Source: Achromobacter agilis (GTDB lineage: Bacteria; Pseudomonadota; Gammaproteobacteria; Burkholderiales; Burkholderiaceae_B). Taken from it: a stretch of DNA of 64,000 nt. The position numbers and the translations under genes are program-made. The notes below the pieces were generated by a model. It was not told the origin of the DNA. It saw nothing but the letters and a program-made list of their open reading frames with translations, and ran no database searches. The stretch is taken from the NCBI RefSeq assembly GCF_900496965.1, contig NZ_UFQB01000028.1:20347-84346 (forward strand). Direction: 5' to 3'. This document shows, piece by piece, positions 8,641 through 16,115 of this stretch (position 1 is the stretch's first letter; each line of letters starts with the position of its first letter).

Positions 8641-10127
8641 TGAGCGCGCCGCAAGGTCCCATCCTGCTGACCGCCCGCTGGGTGGTGGGCCACGAGAATG
8701 GCCGCCATTGCCTGTACGAGAACGGCGAGGTGGTGTTCGAGGGCGATCGCATCGTCTACGTCGGCCATCGCTATCCGGGACAGGTGGCGCAGCGCCGCGA
8801 CTACGGCCGGGCGCTGATCGGCCCCGGCTTCGTGGACCTGGACGCGCTGTCCGACCTGGACACGACCATCCTGGGCTTCGACAATTCGCCCGCCTGGAAG
8901 AAGGGCCGCATCTGGCCCGAGACCTATATGAAGCAGGGGCCGTACGAGATGTACACGGCGGCCGAACTGGCGTTCCAGAAGCGCTATGCCTTTGCCCAGC
9001 TGATACGCAACGGCATCACGACCGCGCTTCCGATCGCGTCGCTGTTCTACCGGGTGTGGGGCGAGACCCGCGACGAGTTCCTGTCGGCCGCCAACGCGGC
9101 CGGCGAGCTGGGCCTGCGCGTCTACCTGGGGCCGGCCTATCGCAGCGGCCATACCTATGTGGACGCGGGCGGCAAGATCCGCTGCCATTACGACGAGGCG
9201 CGCGGCATGGCGGGCCTGGCCGACGCGCTGGCTTTCTGCGACGAGATCGAAGGCCGGCACAACGGCCGCGTGCGCGCCATGCTGTCGCCCGACCGCATCG
9301 AAACCTGCACGCCGGCGCTGCTGCGCGCCTCCGCCGCCGCGGCTCGCGAGCGGAACATGCCGATCCGGCTGCATTGCTGCCAGTCGCGCCTGGAGTACGA
9401 CCTGGTGCTGGAGCAGCACGGCATGAGCCCGCCGGAATGGCTGCAAAGCCTGGACTTCCTGTCGGAGCGCGCCTTGCTGCCGCACGGCACCTATGTATCG
9501 GGCTCGCGCCATATCGACCGGCCCGGGCGCGACCTGGAGATCATCCGCGACGCCGGCGCCAGCATCGTCCATTGCCCGCTGGTGTCGGGCCGTCACGGCG
9601 CCACGCTGGAATCGTTCGCGCGCTATCGCAAGCTGGGCGTGAACATCGGCATGGGCACTGACACCTGGCCGCCCGACATGGTGTTGAACATGCAGGTGGG
9701 GATGATGCTGTGCCGCGTGGCCGACGGCTCGACCGAAGCGGTCCGCTCCGAGGATTACTACGACGCCGCCACGGTGGGCGGGGCCGACGCGCTGGGCCGG
9801 CCAGACCTGGGCCGGCTGGCCGTGGGCGCCAAGGCCGACATCGTGGTGTTCGATTTTTCGCACGACCGCAACGGCCAGTTGATCGATCCGATACAGACCT
9901 TGATGGTGAGCGGCAGCGGGCGCGATGTGTCGCAGGTCGTGATCGACGGCCGCTTCGTCATGGTGGACGGCCGGATCCCGGGCTTCGACGCGCGCCTGGC
10001 ACAGGAGCAGGCGCAGACGCAGTTCGACGGGCTGGTGGCCCGTTACCCCGACCGCACCTGGGGCCATCCGCCGGCCGAGCAGATTTTCTCCTCCAGCTAT
10101 CCGCGTCCCGCAAGGAGCCCGTCATGA
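8640..10127 (+). CDS. amidohydrolase / chlorohydrolase-like protein lacking the HxH metal motif
   Basis: A 495-residue TRZ/ATZ (chlorohydrolase, guanine-deaminase-like) family protein. The start at 8640 overlaps the previous stop (TGATG); the frame is open upstream, but that part is antisense-like. Conserved positions are H245 (IRLHCCQS), H282 (LPHGTYVS), H311 (IVHCPL) and D341 (GTDTWPPDM). The normal NAHTH block after the first strand is instead VDLDALSDL (about residues 65-73), so both histidines of HxH are absent, and the usual Glu two turns after H245 is Gln248. It may use another metal arrangement or a different chemistry. It ends in an ATGA overlap with the ATPase gene. Its product is probably the partner of the CodA-like enzyme. 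Confidence 0.8.
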   Translation: MSAPQGPILLTARWVVGHENGRHCLYENGEVVFEGDRIVYVGHRYPGQVAQRRDYGRALIGPGFVDLDALSDLDTTILGFDNSPAWKKGRIWPETYMKQGPYEMYTAAELAFQKRYAFAQLIRNGITTALPIASLFYRVWGETRDEFLSAANAAGELGLRVYLGPAYRSGHTYVDAGGKIRCHYDEARGMAGLADALAFCDEIEGRHNGRVRAMLSPDRIETCTPALLRASAAAARERNMPIRLHCCQSRLEYDLVLEQHGMSPPEWLQSLDFLSERALLPHGTYVSGSRHIDRPGRDLEIIRDAGASIVHCPLVSGRHGATLESFARYRKLGVNIGMGTDTWPPDMVLNMQVGMMLCRVADGSTEAVRSEDYYDAATVGGADALGRPDLGRLAVGAKADIVVFDFSHDRNGQLIDPIQTLMVSGSGRDVSQVVIDGRFVMVDGRIPGFDARLAQEQAQTQFDGLVARYPDRTWGHPPAEQIFSSSYPRPARSPS

Positions 10128-11158
10128 TGGCCATCGTTCCCAACACCACACAGCCGCCGACCGCGGCCAGCGTTGCGCCGACCCTGTCCGTGCGCGGCCT
10201 GTCGGTGGAGTTTCCGACGCGCCACGGCGTCCTGGTCGCCACGCGCGACATCAGTTTCGATATCCACCCGGGCGAGATCCTGGGCATGGTGGGCGAATCC
10301 GGCGCCGGCAAGTCGTTGACCGGCATGGCGGTGATCGGCCTGCTGGAGCCGCCTGGCCGGCTGGGCGGCGGCGAGATCCATCTGGCGGGCCGGCGTATCG
10401 ACAACCTGCCGCCCAAGGCGCGCCAGCGCCTGCGCGGCAAGGAGATCGGCGCGATCTTCCAGGATCCGCTGACCAGCCTGCATCCACTGTTCAGCGTGGG
10501 CGACCAACTGGTCGAGACGATCCGCCACCATGACAAGGTGACGGCGCAGGCGGCGCGCCAGCGGGCGCTGGAGCTGTTGCTGGCCGTGGGCATCCCGGCG
10601 GCGGACAAGCGAATCGACCACTATCCGCACCAGTTCTCCGGCGGCATGCGCCAGCGCGTGGTGATCGCGCTGGCCCTGGCGGCCCGCCCGGCGCTGATCA
10701 TTGCCGACGAGCCCACTACGGCGCTGGACGTGTCGGTGCAGGCGCAGATCACGGCGCTGCTGCGCCGCCTGTGCCGCGAACAGGGCACCTCGGTGCTGCT
10801 GGTGACGCACGACATGGGCGTGATCGCTGAAACCGCCGACCGCGTGGCGGTGATGTACGCGGGCCGCATCGTCGAGATCGGACCTGTGCTGGACGTGTTG
10901 CGCCGGCCTGGCCACCCCTACACGCAGGGCCTGATGAACGCGATTCCCGGCCTGCGCCAGCGCGCGGCCCGGCTGAACCAGATCGACGGCGCCATGCCGC
11001 GCCTGCACGCCATGCCAGACGGCTGTGCGTTCCATCCGCGCTGCGCGATGGCCGGCCCGCGCTGCGGCCAGCAGCGCCCGCCGCTGGCCCCATCCCCGGC
11101 CGGCGCCACCGTCAGCGCCTGCTGGCTGCACCAAGGAGGAGTCGCTCATGCCGCGTAA
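10124..11158 (+). CDS. ABC transporter ATP-binding protein, DppD-like
   Basis: A 344-residue ATPase of the DppD/OppD class. It has Walker A GESGAGKS (about residues 57-64), signature FSGGMRQRV (about 171-179) and Walker [13 protein letters not shown] (about 193-204), plus the C-terminal oligopeptide-transporter extension with clustered Cys ([15 protein letters not shown]), which in relatives can hold an iron-sulfur cluster. The start overlaps the amidohydrolase stop (ATGA) and the end overlaps the DppF-like gene by 11 bp. It pairs with the DppF-like ATPase to energise the importer. Confidence 0.88.
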   Translation: MMAIVPNTTQPPTAASVAPTLSVRGLSVEFPTRHGVLVATRDISFDIHPGEILGMVGESGAGKSLTGMAVIGLLEPPGRLGGGEIHLAGRRIDNLPPKARQRLRGKEIGAIFQDPLTSLHPLFSVGDQLVETIRHHDKVTAQAARQRALELLLAVGIPAADKRIDHYPHQFSGGMRQRVVIALALAARPALIIADEPTTALDVSVQAQITALLRRLCREQGTSVLLVTHDMGVIAETADRVAVMYAGRIVEIGPVLDVLRRPGHPYTQGLMNAIPGLRQRAARLNQIDGAMPRLHAMPDGCAFHPRCAMAGPRCGQQRPPLAPSPAGATVSACWLHQGGVAHAA

Positions 11159-12134
11159 CGATGATGTGCTGCTGCGGGCCGATGACCTGGCCTGCTGGTT
11201 CGACGTTTCCCCGCCCTGGCTGGAGCGCACGCTGTCGCGCCAGCCAGGGCAGACTCTGAAGGCCGTGGACGGGGTGTCGCTGTCCGTGCCGCGCGGCGCT
11301 ACGCTGAGCATCGTGGGCGAATCCGGCTGCGGCAAGTCTACGTTGGCCAAGCTGCTGGTGGGCCTGATGGCGCCGACGCGGGGAACCCTGCGCTATGGCC
11401 GCGACCGCAAGGGCGGGACGCTGCATCCGCAAATGATATTCCAGGACCCGTACGCCAGTTTGAACCCGCGCTGGCGCGTCGGCAATATCGTGGCCGAGCC
11501 CATTCTCACGCTGGGTCTGCGGGCCACGCCCGCCGACACCCGGCGCCGGGTGGACGAGCTGCTGGAACTGGTGGGCCTGTCGGCCAGCGATGCCGGCCGC
11601 TTTCCGCACGAGTTCTCCGGCGGTCAGCGCCAGCGCATCTCGATCGCGCGGGCGTTGGCGACGCAGGCCGAGTTCCTGGTGTGCGATGAACCGACCTCCG
11701 CCCTGGACGTGTCGGTGCAGGCGCAGATCCTGAACCTGATGGGCGACCTGCAGAAGGAGTTCGGGCTGACCTATGTGTTCATCAGCCACAACCTGTCGGT
11801 GGTGCGGCACGTGTCGGACAGCGTGGCGGTGATGTACCTGGGCCGCGTGGTCGAGCAGGCGCCGGCGGATCAGCTATTCGATGCGCCGCGGCATCCGTAT
11901 ACGCGGATGCTGCTGGATACGATTCCGGACCTGGACAATCCAAGACGGGACCGGGAGCCGATGGGGGGAGAAGTGCCGAATCCGATCCAGCCGCCGTCAG
12001 GGTGCACGTTCCATCCGCGATGTTCGATGGCGCGAGAGCAATGCAAGACGGAGGCGCCGGCGGCCGTCAGCGTCGGGGGAGGGCGGCAGGTTCGCTGCCA
12101 TGCGGTGTCATGGGAGGCGGCTAAGGCGGCTTGA
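11148..12134 (+). CDS. ABC transporter ATP-binding protein, DppF-like
   Basis: A 328-residue ATPase of the DppF/OppF class, with Walker A GESGCGKS (about residues 57-64), Q-loop IFQDPYASLNPRW, signature FSGGQRQRI and Walker B FLVCDEPTSALD. The C-terminal cysteine segment (CTFHPRCSMAREQC) matches the DppD-like partner. The ATG at 11148 follows AAGGAGGA, which decides the start against the longer open frame to 11025. It is the last recognisable gene of the GntR-controlled unit; no clear terminator follows, only hairpins and palindromic repeats. Confidence 0.88.
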   Translation: MPRNDDVLLRADDLACWFDVSPPWLERTLSRQPGQTLKAVDGVSLSVPRGATLSIVGESGCGKSTLAKLLVGLMAPTRGTLRYGRDRKGGTLHPQMIFQDPYASLNPRWRVGNIVAEPILTLGLRATPADTRRRVDELLELVGLSASDAGRFPHEFSGGQRQRISIARALATQAEFLVCDEPTSALDVSVQAQILNLMGDLQKEFGLTYVFISHNLSVVRHVSDSVAVMYLGRVVEQAPADQLFDAPRHPYTRMLLDTIPDLDNPRRDREPMGGEVPNPIQPPSGCTFHPRCSMAREQCKTEAPAAVSVGGGRQVRCHAVSWEAAKAA

Positions 12135-12215
12135 TTTTCTGTCTGGTCGTGTTTTTTTGAGTTCTTAAGACGCCCGGCGCGGCGGTGGCGCGGGATGCGC
12201 GGGTCAACGATTGCG

Positions 12216-12237
12216 GTCCGGAGCCTTCGCTCCGGAC
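12216..12237. terminator. stem-loop, possible terminator of the DppF-ended unit
   Basis: GTCCGGAGC (12216-12224) and GCTCCGGAC (12229-12237) form a perfect 9-bp stem with a CTTC tetraloop, 82 bp after the DppF-like stop. There is no clear T-run (TTCCCCTTCG follows), so intrinsic termination is uncertain; a 3'-end-protecting stem is equally possible. Confidence 0.4.
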
Positions 12238-12493
12238 TTCCCCTTCGTCATCTTCGTCGCCGCCTGCGGCGCCTCCTTCAGATTCCCTCGGGCTTATCGA
12301 CTCCCCGCGCACCCCGCGCCACCGCCACACCGGGCTCCAAAAGCTGAAACATCCCGGCCAGCGGGGAGGGCAGGGTTCTTGAGGTTCTTGCCGCCGGTGG
12401 TGGGGCGGTGGAGCATCTTGCGGGGCCCGCTCCCGGCCGGCCGCGCGGGCGGCCTCTGGGAGCTTACGCGGTGTCTTGCGTCGTGGTGATGAT

Positions 12494-12682
12494 GCCAGTG
12501 TCTGACACTGGCGTGCAGCGCGTCTCTGCCGTCTAGTGTCTGACACCCTTACGCGATGAGGGTACGGATTGAAAGGGGTCTTGCCGGGTGTCTGACACGC
12601 GGGGTGACTTTGCTGTGGGGGTGTCAGACACCCGGGAACATTTGCCCGAGTTTGAAGATTTGAGCGTAAGGGTGTCAGACAC
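12494..12682. repeat. cluster of five GTGTCWGACAC palindromic repeats
   Basis: Five copies of the 11-bp palindrome lie in 189 bp. They are at 12494-12510 (extended to the perfect 17-mer CCAGTGTCTGACACTGG), 12535-12545, 12587-12597, 12620-12630 and 12672-12682. The first three have T at the centre, the last two have A, meaning opposite orientation. Centre-to-centre steps are 38, 52, 33 and 52 bp. Flanks are usually GG/CC (GGTGTCNGACACC). Single copies recur at 32180 and 54201, also between convergent genes. Translated, the repeat gives VSDT, which creates spurious repetitive ORFs here. Confidence 0.85.
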
Positions 12683-13119
12683 TTGGGCGCGCCGCGTCAA
12701 GGCCGGTGCCGGATGGGCGGCGCGCGCGGGTGGGCATGCGCAAGCTGTCGTTCGCCGCGCCGCCCATCACCGCCCCTCCAAAAAACAGACGAAGTCATCA
12801 GCAAACCAATGACCGAATTCGCGCCAGCGCACCCGCCGGCACGCTTCTAGGCATGTATGCCGATGTCGGCCGCCCGCGCGGCCGGCATCGGCGGGCACCG
12901 CAAGATTCGTCACTGAGCCCAGATCCAGCAGCGCATCAAGCCAAGACACACATAGCTCCTCGGCGCGAGCAGTCACGGCGCCCGCGACGAGGGGCGGCCT
13001 ATGGAAGCGGGGCGCACCTATCAACTGCCAACTCAGTCACCCCAGCGCGGTCGCCGCCCCACAAGCTGATAAAAAATCACCAATGTAGTCAACAAAACCA
13101 CATCAGCAATCAACTCCCT

Positions 13120-14397
13120 TTACTTCGCATAAACCAGATCACGCAACCCCAACGACAACCCCGGCCAATACGTGATCACGATCAAGCAAACAATCACCAC
13201 CCCCACGAACGGAATCAACGGCTTGATCAGCCGCTCCAGCGGCAACTTGGCCACCGCGCATGCCGCGAACAGATTCACCCCGAACGGCGGCGTAATCATC
13301 CCCAGCGCCAGGTTCACCACCATGATGATCCCGAAGTGCACCGGCTCCACGCCGAACTTCAGCGCCACCGGCAGCAGCAAGGGGGCCAGCACCACGATGG
13401 ACGCCGACGTCTCGATGAACATGCCGATCACGAACAGCGCCGCGTTCACGCCCATCAGGAAAGTTAACTTGGTGTCGAAGATCTGGGCCAGCCAGACGCC
13501 CAGCGCATCGGGAATGCCCGCGCGGTTGAGCAGGAAGCTGAAGATGCCGGCGTTGGCGATCACGAACATGATCACGGCGGTCGACACCACCGACTTGTGC
13601 AGCGTGTCGGACAGCTGCTTGAAGGTCAGGCGGCGGTAGATGAACTTGCCCACGAACACCGCGTACATGACCGCCACCACCGAGGCTTCGGTCGGCGTGA
13701 AGACGCCGCCATAGATGCCGCCCAGGATAATGACCGGCATCAGCAGCGCCAGCCAGGCGTTCTTGAAGGCGGGCCACAGCGGCAGGCGGCCTTCGCCGTC
13801 GCGCTTGCCCAGATTGTTGCGCTTGGCGTAGAGCCACACATAGAACATCAGCGCCACGCCGATCAGGATGCCGGGCATGACGCCGGCAATGAACAGTTCG
13901 CCGGTCGAGGTGTCGGTGGACACCGCGAACAGGATCATCGGAATGGACGGCGGGATGATCACGCCCAGCTCCGCCGCGCTGGCCTGCAGCGAGGCGGCGA
14001 AGGGCGCCGGATAGCCGTGCCGGACCATAGCCGGAATCAGGATGGCGCCGACGGCGAAGGTGGTCGCCACGCTGGATCCGGCCACGGCGGCGAAGATCAT
14101 GCAGGTCAGCACGCAGGTGCAGGCCAGCCCGCCCTGGATGCCGCCCACCACGCTCTTGGCGAACTCCACCATGCGTTCGGAAATGCCGCCGGCCTCCATC
14201 AGGTTGCCGGCGAGGATGAAGAAGGGAATCGCGACGAGCGGGTACTTGTCCAGCGCGGCGAACAGCTGCTGGGCGACCACCAGCCAGGGCAGGCCGGCGG
14301 CGCCGACTCCCGCCAGGCTGGCCAGGCCGATCGACACTGCGACCGGCACGGACAGCCCGAAGAAAATCAGCATCGAGACAATCATGAGTTGTGACAT
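13120..14397 (-). CDS. dctM: TRAP transporter large permease (DctM family)
   Basis: A 425-residue, very hydrophobic inner-membrane protein with about 12 membrane segments. It is the ion-coupled transport subunit of a tripartite ATP-independent periplasmic (TRAP) transporter. Typical landmarks are PLVAIPFFILAGNLMEAGGIS near residues 52-72 and GVFTPTEAS near 230. It is the last gene of dctP-dctQ-dctM on the minus strand, 33 bp after dctQ. Substrates of this class are carboxylates or related organic anions; sequence alone does not identify which. Confidence 0.92.
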   Translation of the reverse strand: MSQLMIVSMLIFFGLSVPVAVSIGLASLAGVGAAGLPWLVVAQQLFAALDKYPLVAIPFFILAGNLMEAGGISERMVEFAKSVVGGIQGGLACTCVLTCMIFAAVAGSSVATTFAVGAILIPAMVRHGYPAPFAASLQASAAELGVIIPPSIPMILFAVSTDTSTGELFIAGVMPGILIGVALMFYVWLYAKRNNLGKRDGEGRLPLWPAFKNAWLALLMPVIILGGIYGGVFTPTEASVVAVMYAVFVGKFIYRRLTFKQLSDTLHKSVVSTAVIMFVIANAGIFSFLLNRAGIPDALGVWLAQIFDTKLTFLMGVNAALFVIGMFIETSASIVVLAPLLLPVALKFGVEPVHFGIIMVVNLALGMITPPFGVNLFAACAVAKLPLERLIKPLIPFVGVVIVCLIVITYWPGLSLGLRDLVYAK

Positions 14398-14430
14398 GGC
14401 GATATCTGCTGCTTATGTTCTATGGGGGAC

Positions 14431-14931
14431 TCAGCCTTGCGCGTCGTTGCGCACGGGCACGTCTTCTTCCTCGCCGGCGCACCAGCGGGCCAGCACGGCG
14501 ATGGCGGCGAGCGTCGCGCCCACCGGAATGGCCAGGTAGATCCAGGAAATCGAGATGTCCAGGCTGGGCACGTTCTGGAAGCGCACGCGGTAGGTCATGT
14601 TGCCGCCGATCCAGGCCAGGAAGCCCAGGAAGCTGGCGCAGATCAGGCCAATGATGGCTTCGAGCACACGGCGGCGCGTGCCGCCGAGCAGGTTGCGCAG
14701 CAGTTCCACGCTGATCATGGCGCCGTGGCGGAACGCCAGCGCCACGCCCAGCAGCACGGTCCAGATCAGGAGGGCGCGGGTCAGCACCTCGCTCCAGTCG
14801 GCGGGCGAATGCAGCACGAAACGGGCAATGACTTGATAGAAGGCGGCGGCCGCGGCGGCCACCAGCAAGAGTTGGGCAAAGACGGAGACCAGCTTGAACA
14901 AGCCGCGGTCGAAGGCGCAGAGCAAACGCAT
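14431..14931 (-). CDS. dctQ: TRAP transporter small permease (DctQ family)
   Basis: A 166-residue membrane protein with four predicted helices: about residues 10-35, 45-65, 86-108 and 125-147 (last one SWIYLAIPVGATLAAIAVLA). The family SRALLIW-like motif appears as TRALLIWTVLLGVALA. The open frame continues upstream into dctP antisense space, but the ATG at 14931 (MRLLCAFDRGLFKLVSVFAQ) gives the family length. It lies between dctP and dctM and completes the TRAP complex. The ribosome site is weak (GGGATA). Confidence 0.88.
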   Translation of the reverse strand: MRLLCAFDRGLFKLVSVFAQLLLVAAAAAAFYQVIARFVLHSPADWSEVLTRALLIWTVLLGVALAFRHGAMISVELLRNLLGGTRRRVLEAIIGLICASFLGFLAWIGGNMTYRVRFQNVPSLDISISWIYLAIPVGATLAAIAVLARWCAGEEEDVPVRNDAQG

Positions 14932-15035
14932 GATGTATCCCGTTGGCGAGGTACGCGAAGGGTGGGGGACGAAAAACGGCGGGACCGCAATCCCGCCGCC
15001 AGGGGAAGCGCGCCCCGGGTAGGGGCGGACCCTGC

Positions 15036-16010
15036 TTACTTGGTGTCGCGGATCGACTCGATCAGCTTCTTGTCGAACTTCTTGTAGTACTCGGGGTAGG
15101 CGGGCTCGACGGCGGCGGCGAAGGCGGCGCGGTCCACCTCCGACACCTGCATGCCTTCCTTCTTCAGCTGCTCGACACCCGTCTTTTCGATGTTGTCCAC
15201 GTAGGCGCGCATGGCCTGGGCGGATTCCTTGCCGGCGCGGTCGAAGTTGGCCTTGTCCGCCGCGGACAGGCCTTCGTAGACGTTGGCCGACATCAGCACC
15301 AGGGCCGGACCGTAGACGTGGCCGGTCAGGGACAGGTACTTCTGCATCTGCGACAGCTTGGCCGAGGTGATCACCGACAGCGGATTTTCCTGGCCGTCGA
15401 TGGTGCCCTGCTGCAGGGCGGTGGCCACTTCCGGCCATGCCATGGGCGTGGGCAGGATGCCGATCTGGCGGAAAGCCGTGATGTGGATGGGGTTTTCCGT
15501 GGTGCGGATCTTCAGGCCCTTGGCATCGGCCGGGGTCTTTACCGGGCGCACGTTGTTGGTCAGGTGGCGGAAGCCCTGTTCGCCCCAGGCCAGGGCGACG
15601 ATGCCGCGGCTGGGGAACTTGGCCAGCATGTCCTGGCCGATCTTGCTGTCCAGCACCTTGCGGGCGTGATCCAGGTCGCGCAGCAGGAAGGGAATATCGA
15701 AAACCCCGGTTTCGGGAACAAAATTGAGGGTGGCACCTGTCGAAACGATGGCCAGGTCGATGGTGCCGATCTGCAGGCCTTCGATCACCTCGCGCTCGCC
15801 GCCGAGCGCGCTGTTGGCGAATTGCTGTACCTTGTACTTGCCATTGGAGGAGGCCTCGATGGACTTCGCCAGGGCGTCGGCGCCGGCGCCATAGTGCGAC
15901 GACGTGGACAGCGCGTAGGCCATCTTCAGGGTGGTCTGCGCCGCGCTGGGCAGGGAGGTTACGGCCGCGCAAGCGGCCAGAATCGTGGCGGCAAGCCAGG
16001 ATTTACGCAT
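15036..16010 (-). CDS. dctP: TRAP transporter solute-binding protein (DctP family)
   Basis: A 324-residue periplasmic binding protein with a clear signal peptide (MRKSWLAATILAACAAVTSL, cleavage after SAA near residue 24). The DctP fold is recognised from GGEREVIEGLQIGTIDLAI (about 70-88), KGLKIRTTENPIH with the carboxylate-binding Arg (about 160-172), and QQGTIDGQENPL (about 196-207). The QENP motif is typical of the family. It is first in the TRAP operon and is divergent from the FtsX-like gene, with about 105 bp of shared promoter DNA. Confidence 0.92.
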   Translation of the reverse strand: MRKSWLAATILAACAAVTSLPSAAQTTLKMAYALSTSSHYGAGADALAKSIEASSNGKYKVQQFANSALGGEREVIEGLQIGTIDLAIVSTGATLNFVPETGVFDIPFLLRDLDHARKVLDSKIGQDMLAKFPSRGIVALAWGEQGFRHLTNNVRPVKTPADAKGLKIRTTENPIHITAFRQIGILPTPMAWPEVATALQQGTIDGQENPLSVITSAKLSQMQKYLSLTGHVYGPALVLMSANVYEGLSAADKANFDRAGKESAQAMRAYVDNIEKTGVEQLKKEGMQVSEVDRAAFAAAVEPAYPEYYKKFDKKLIESIRDTK

Positions 16011-16115
16011 TGTCTTCTCCAGGGTGTGAGTCTTTATTCATGGGTGGCACTGCCTCCCGCCCCGGGATGATATCGGGATTCGGCCCCGATCTTGGCCGTT
16101 GGTTAACATTGTGGA

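Larger units (their letters stand above)
12135..13119. other. long non-coding region between convergent genes
   Basis: About 985 bp between the DppF-like stop and the TRAP large-permease stop. Several open frames cross it on both strands, but none has a ribosome site plus a recognisable protein. It contains a perfect 9-bp-stem hairpin (12216-12237), a GC hairpin CGCCGC-CT-GCGGCG (12258-12271), five GTGTCWGACAC palindromes (12494-12682), and an AT-richer tail (about 13060-13115) next to the TRAP genes. It could be decayed DNA from a lost mobile element, or a double terminator region. Confidence 0.6.

Noticed and set aside
3018..12134. Unit as a classical dipeptide (dpp) operon
   Set aside because: The two amidohydrolases and the racemase-like protein between the transporter genes make plain dipeptide uptake unlikely.
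12121..12546. Minus-strand ORF in the long gap (MSDTRRQRRA...)
   Set aside because: Low-complexity Arg/Pro/Gly-rich composition and a start inside a palindromic repeat; no support as a protein.
12494..12682. CRISPR-like array
   Set aside because: The repeats are only 11 bp, palindromic, of mixed orientation and unequal spacing, with no cas genes; not a CRISPR.
12588..12812. 75-residue-scale ORF with repeated VSDT motifs
   Set aside because: The repeats are simply translations of the GTGTCTGACAC palindrome; the ORF has no ribosome site or recognisable domain and is probably not a gene.
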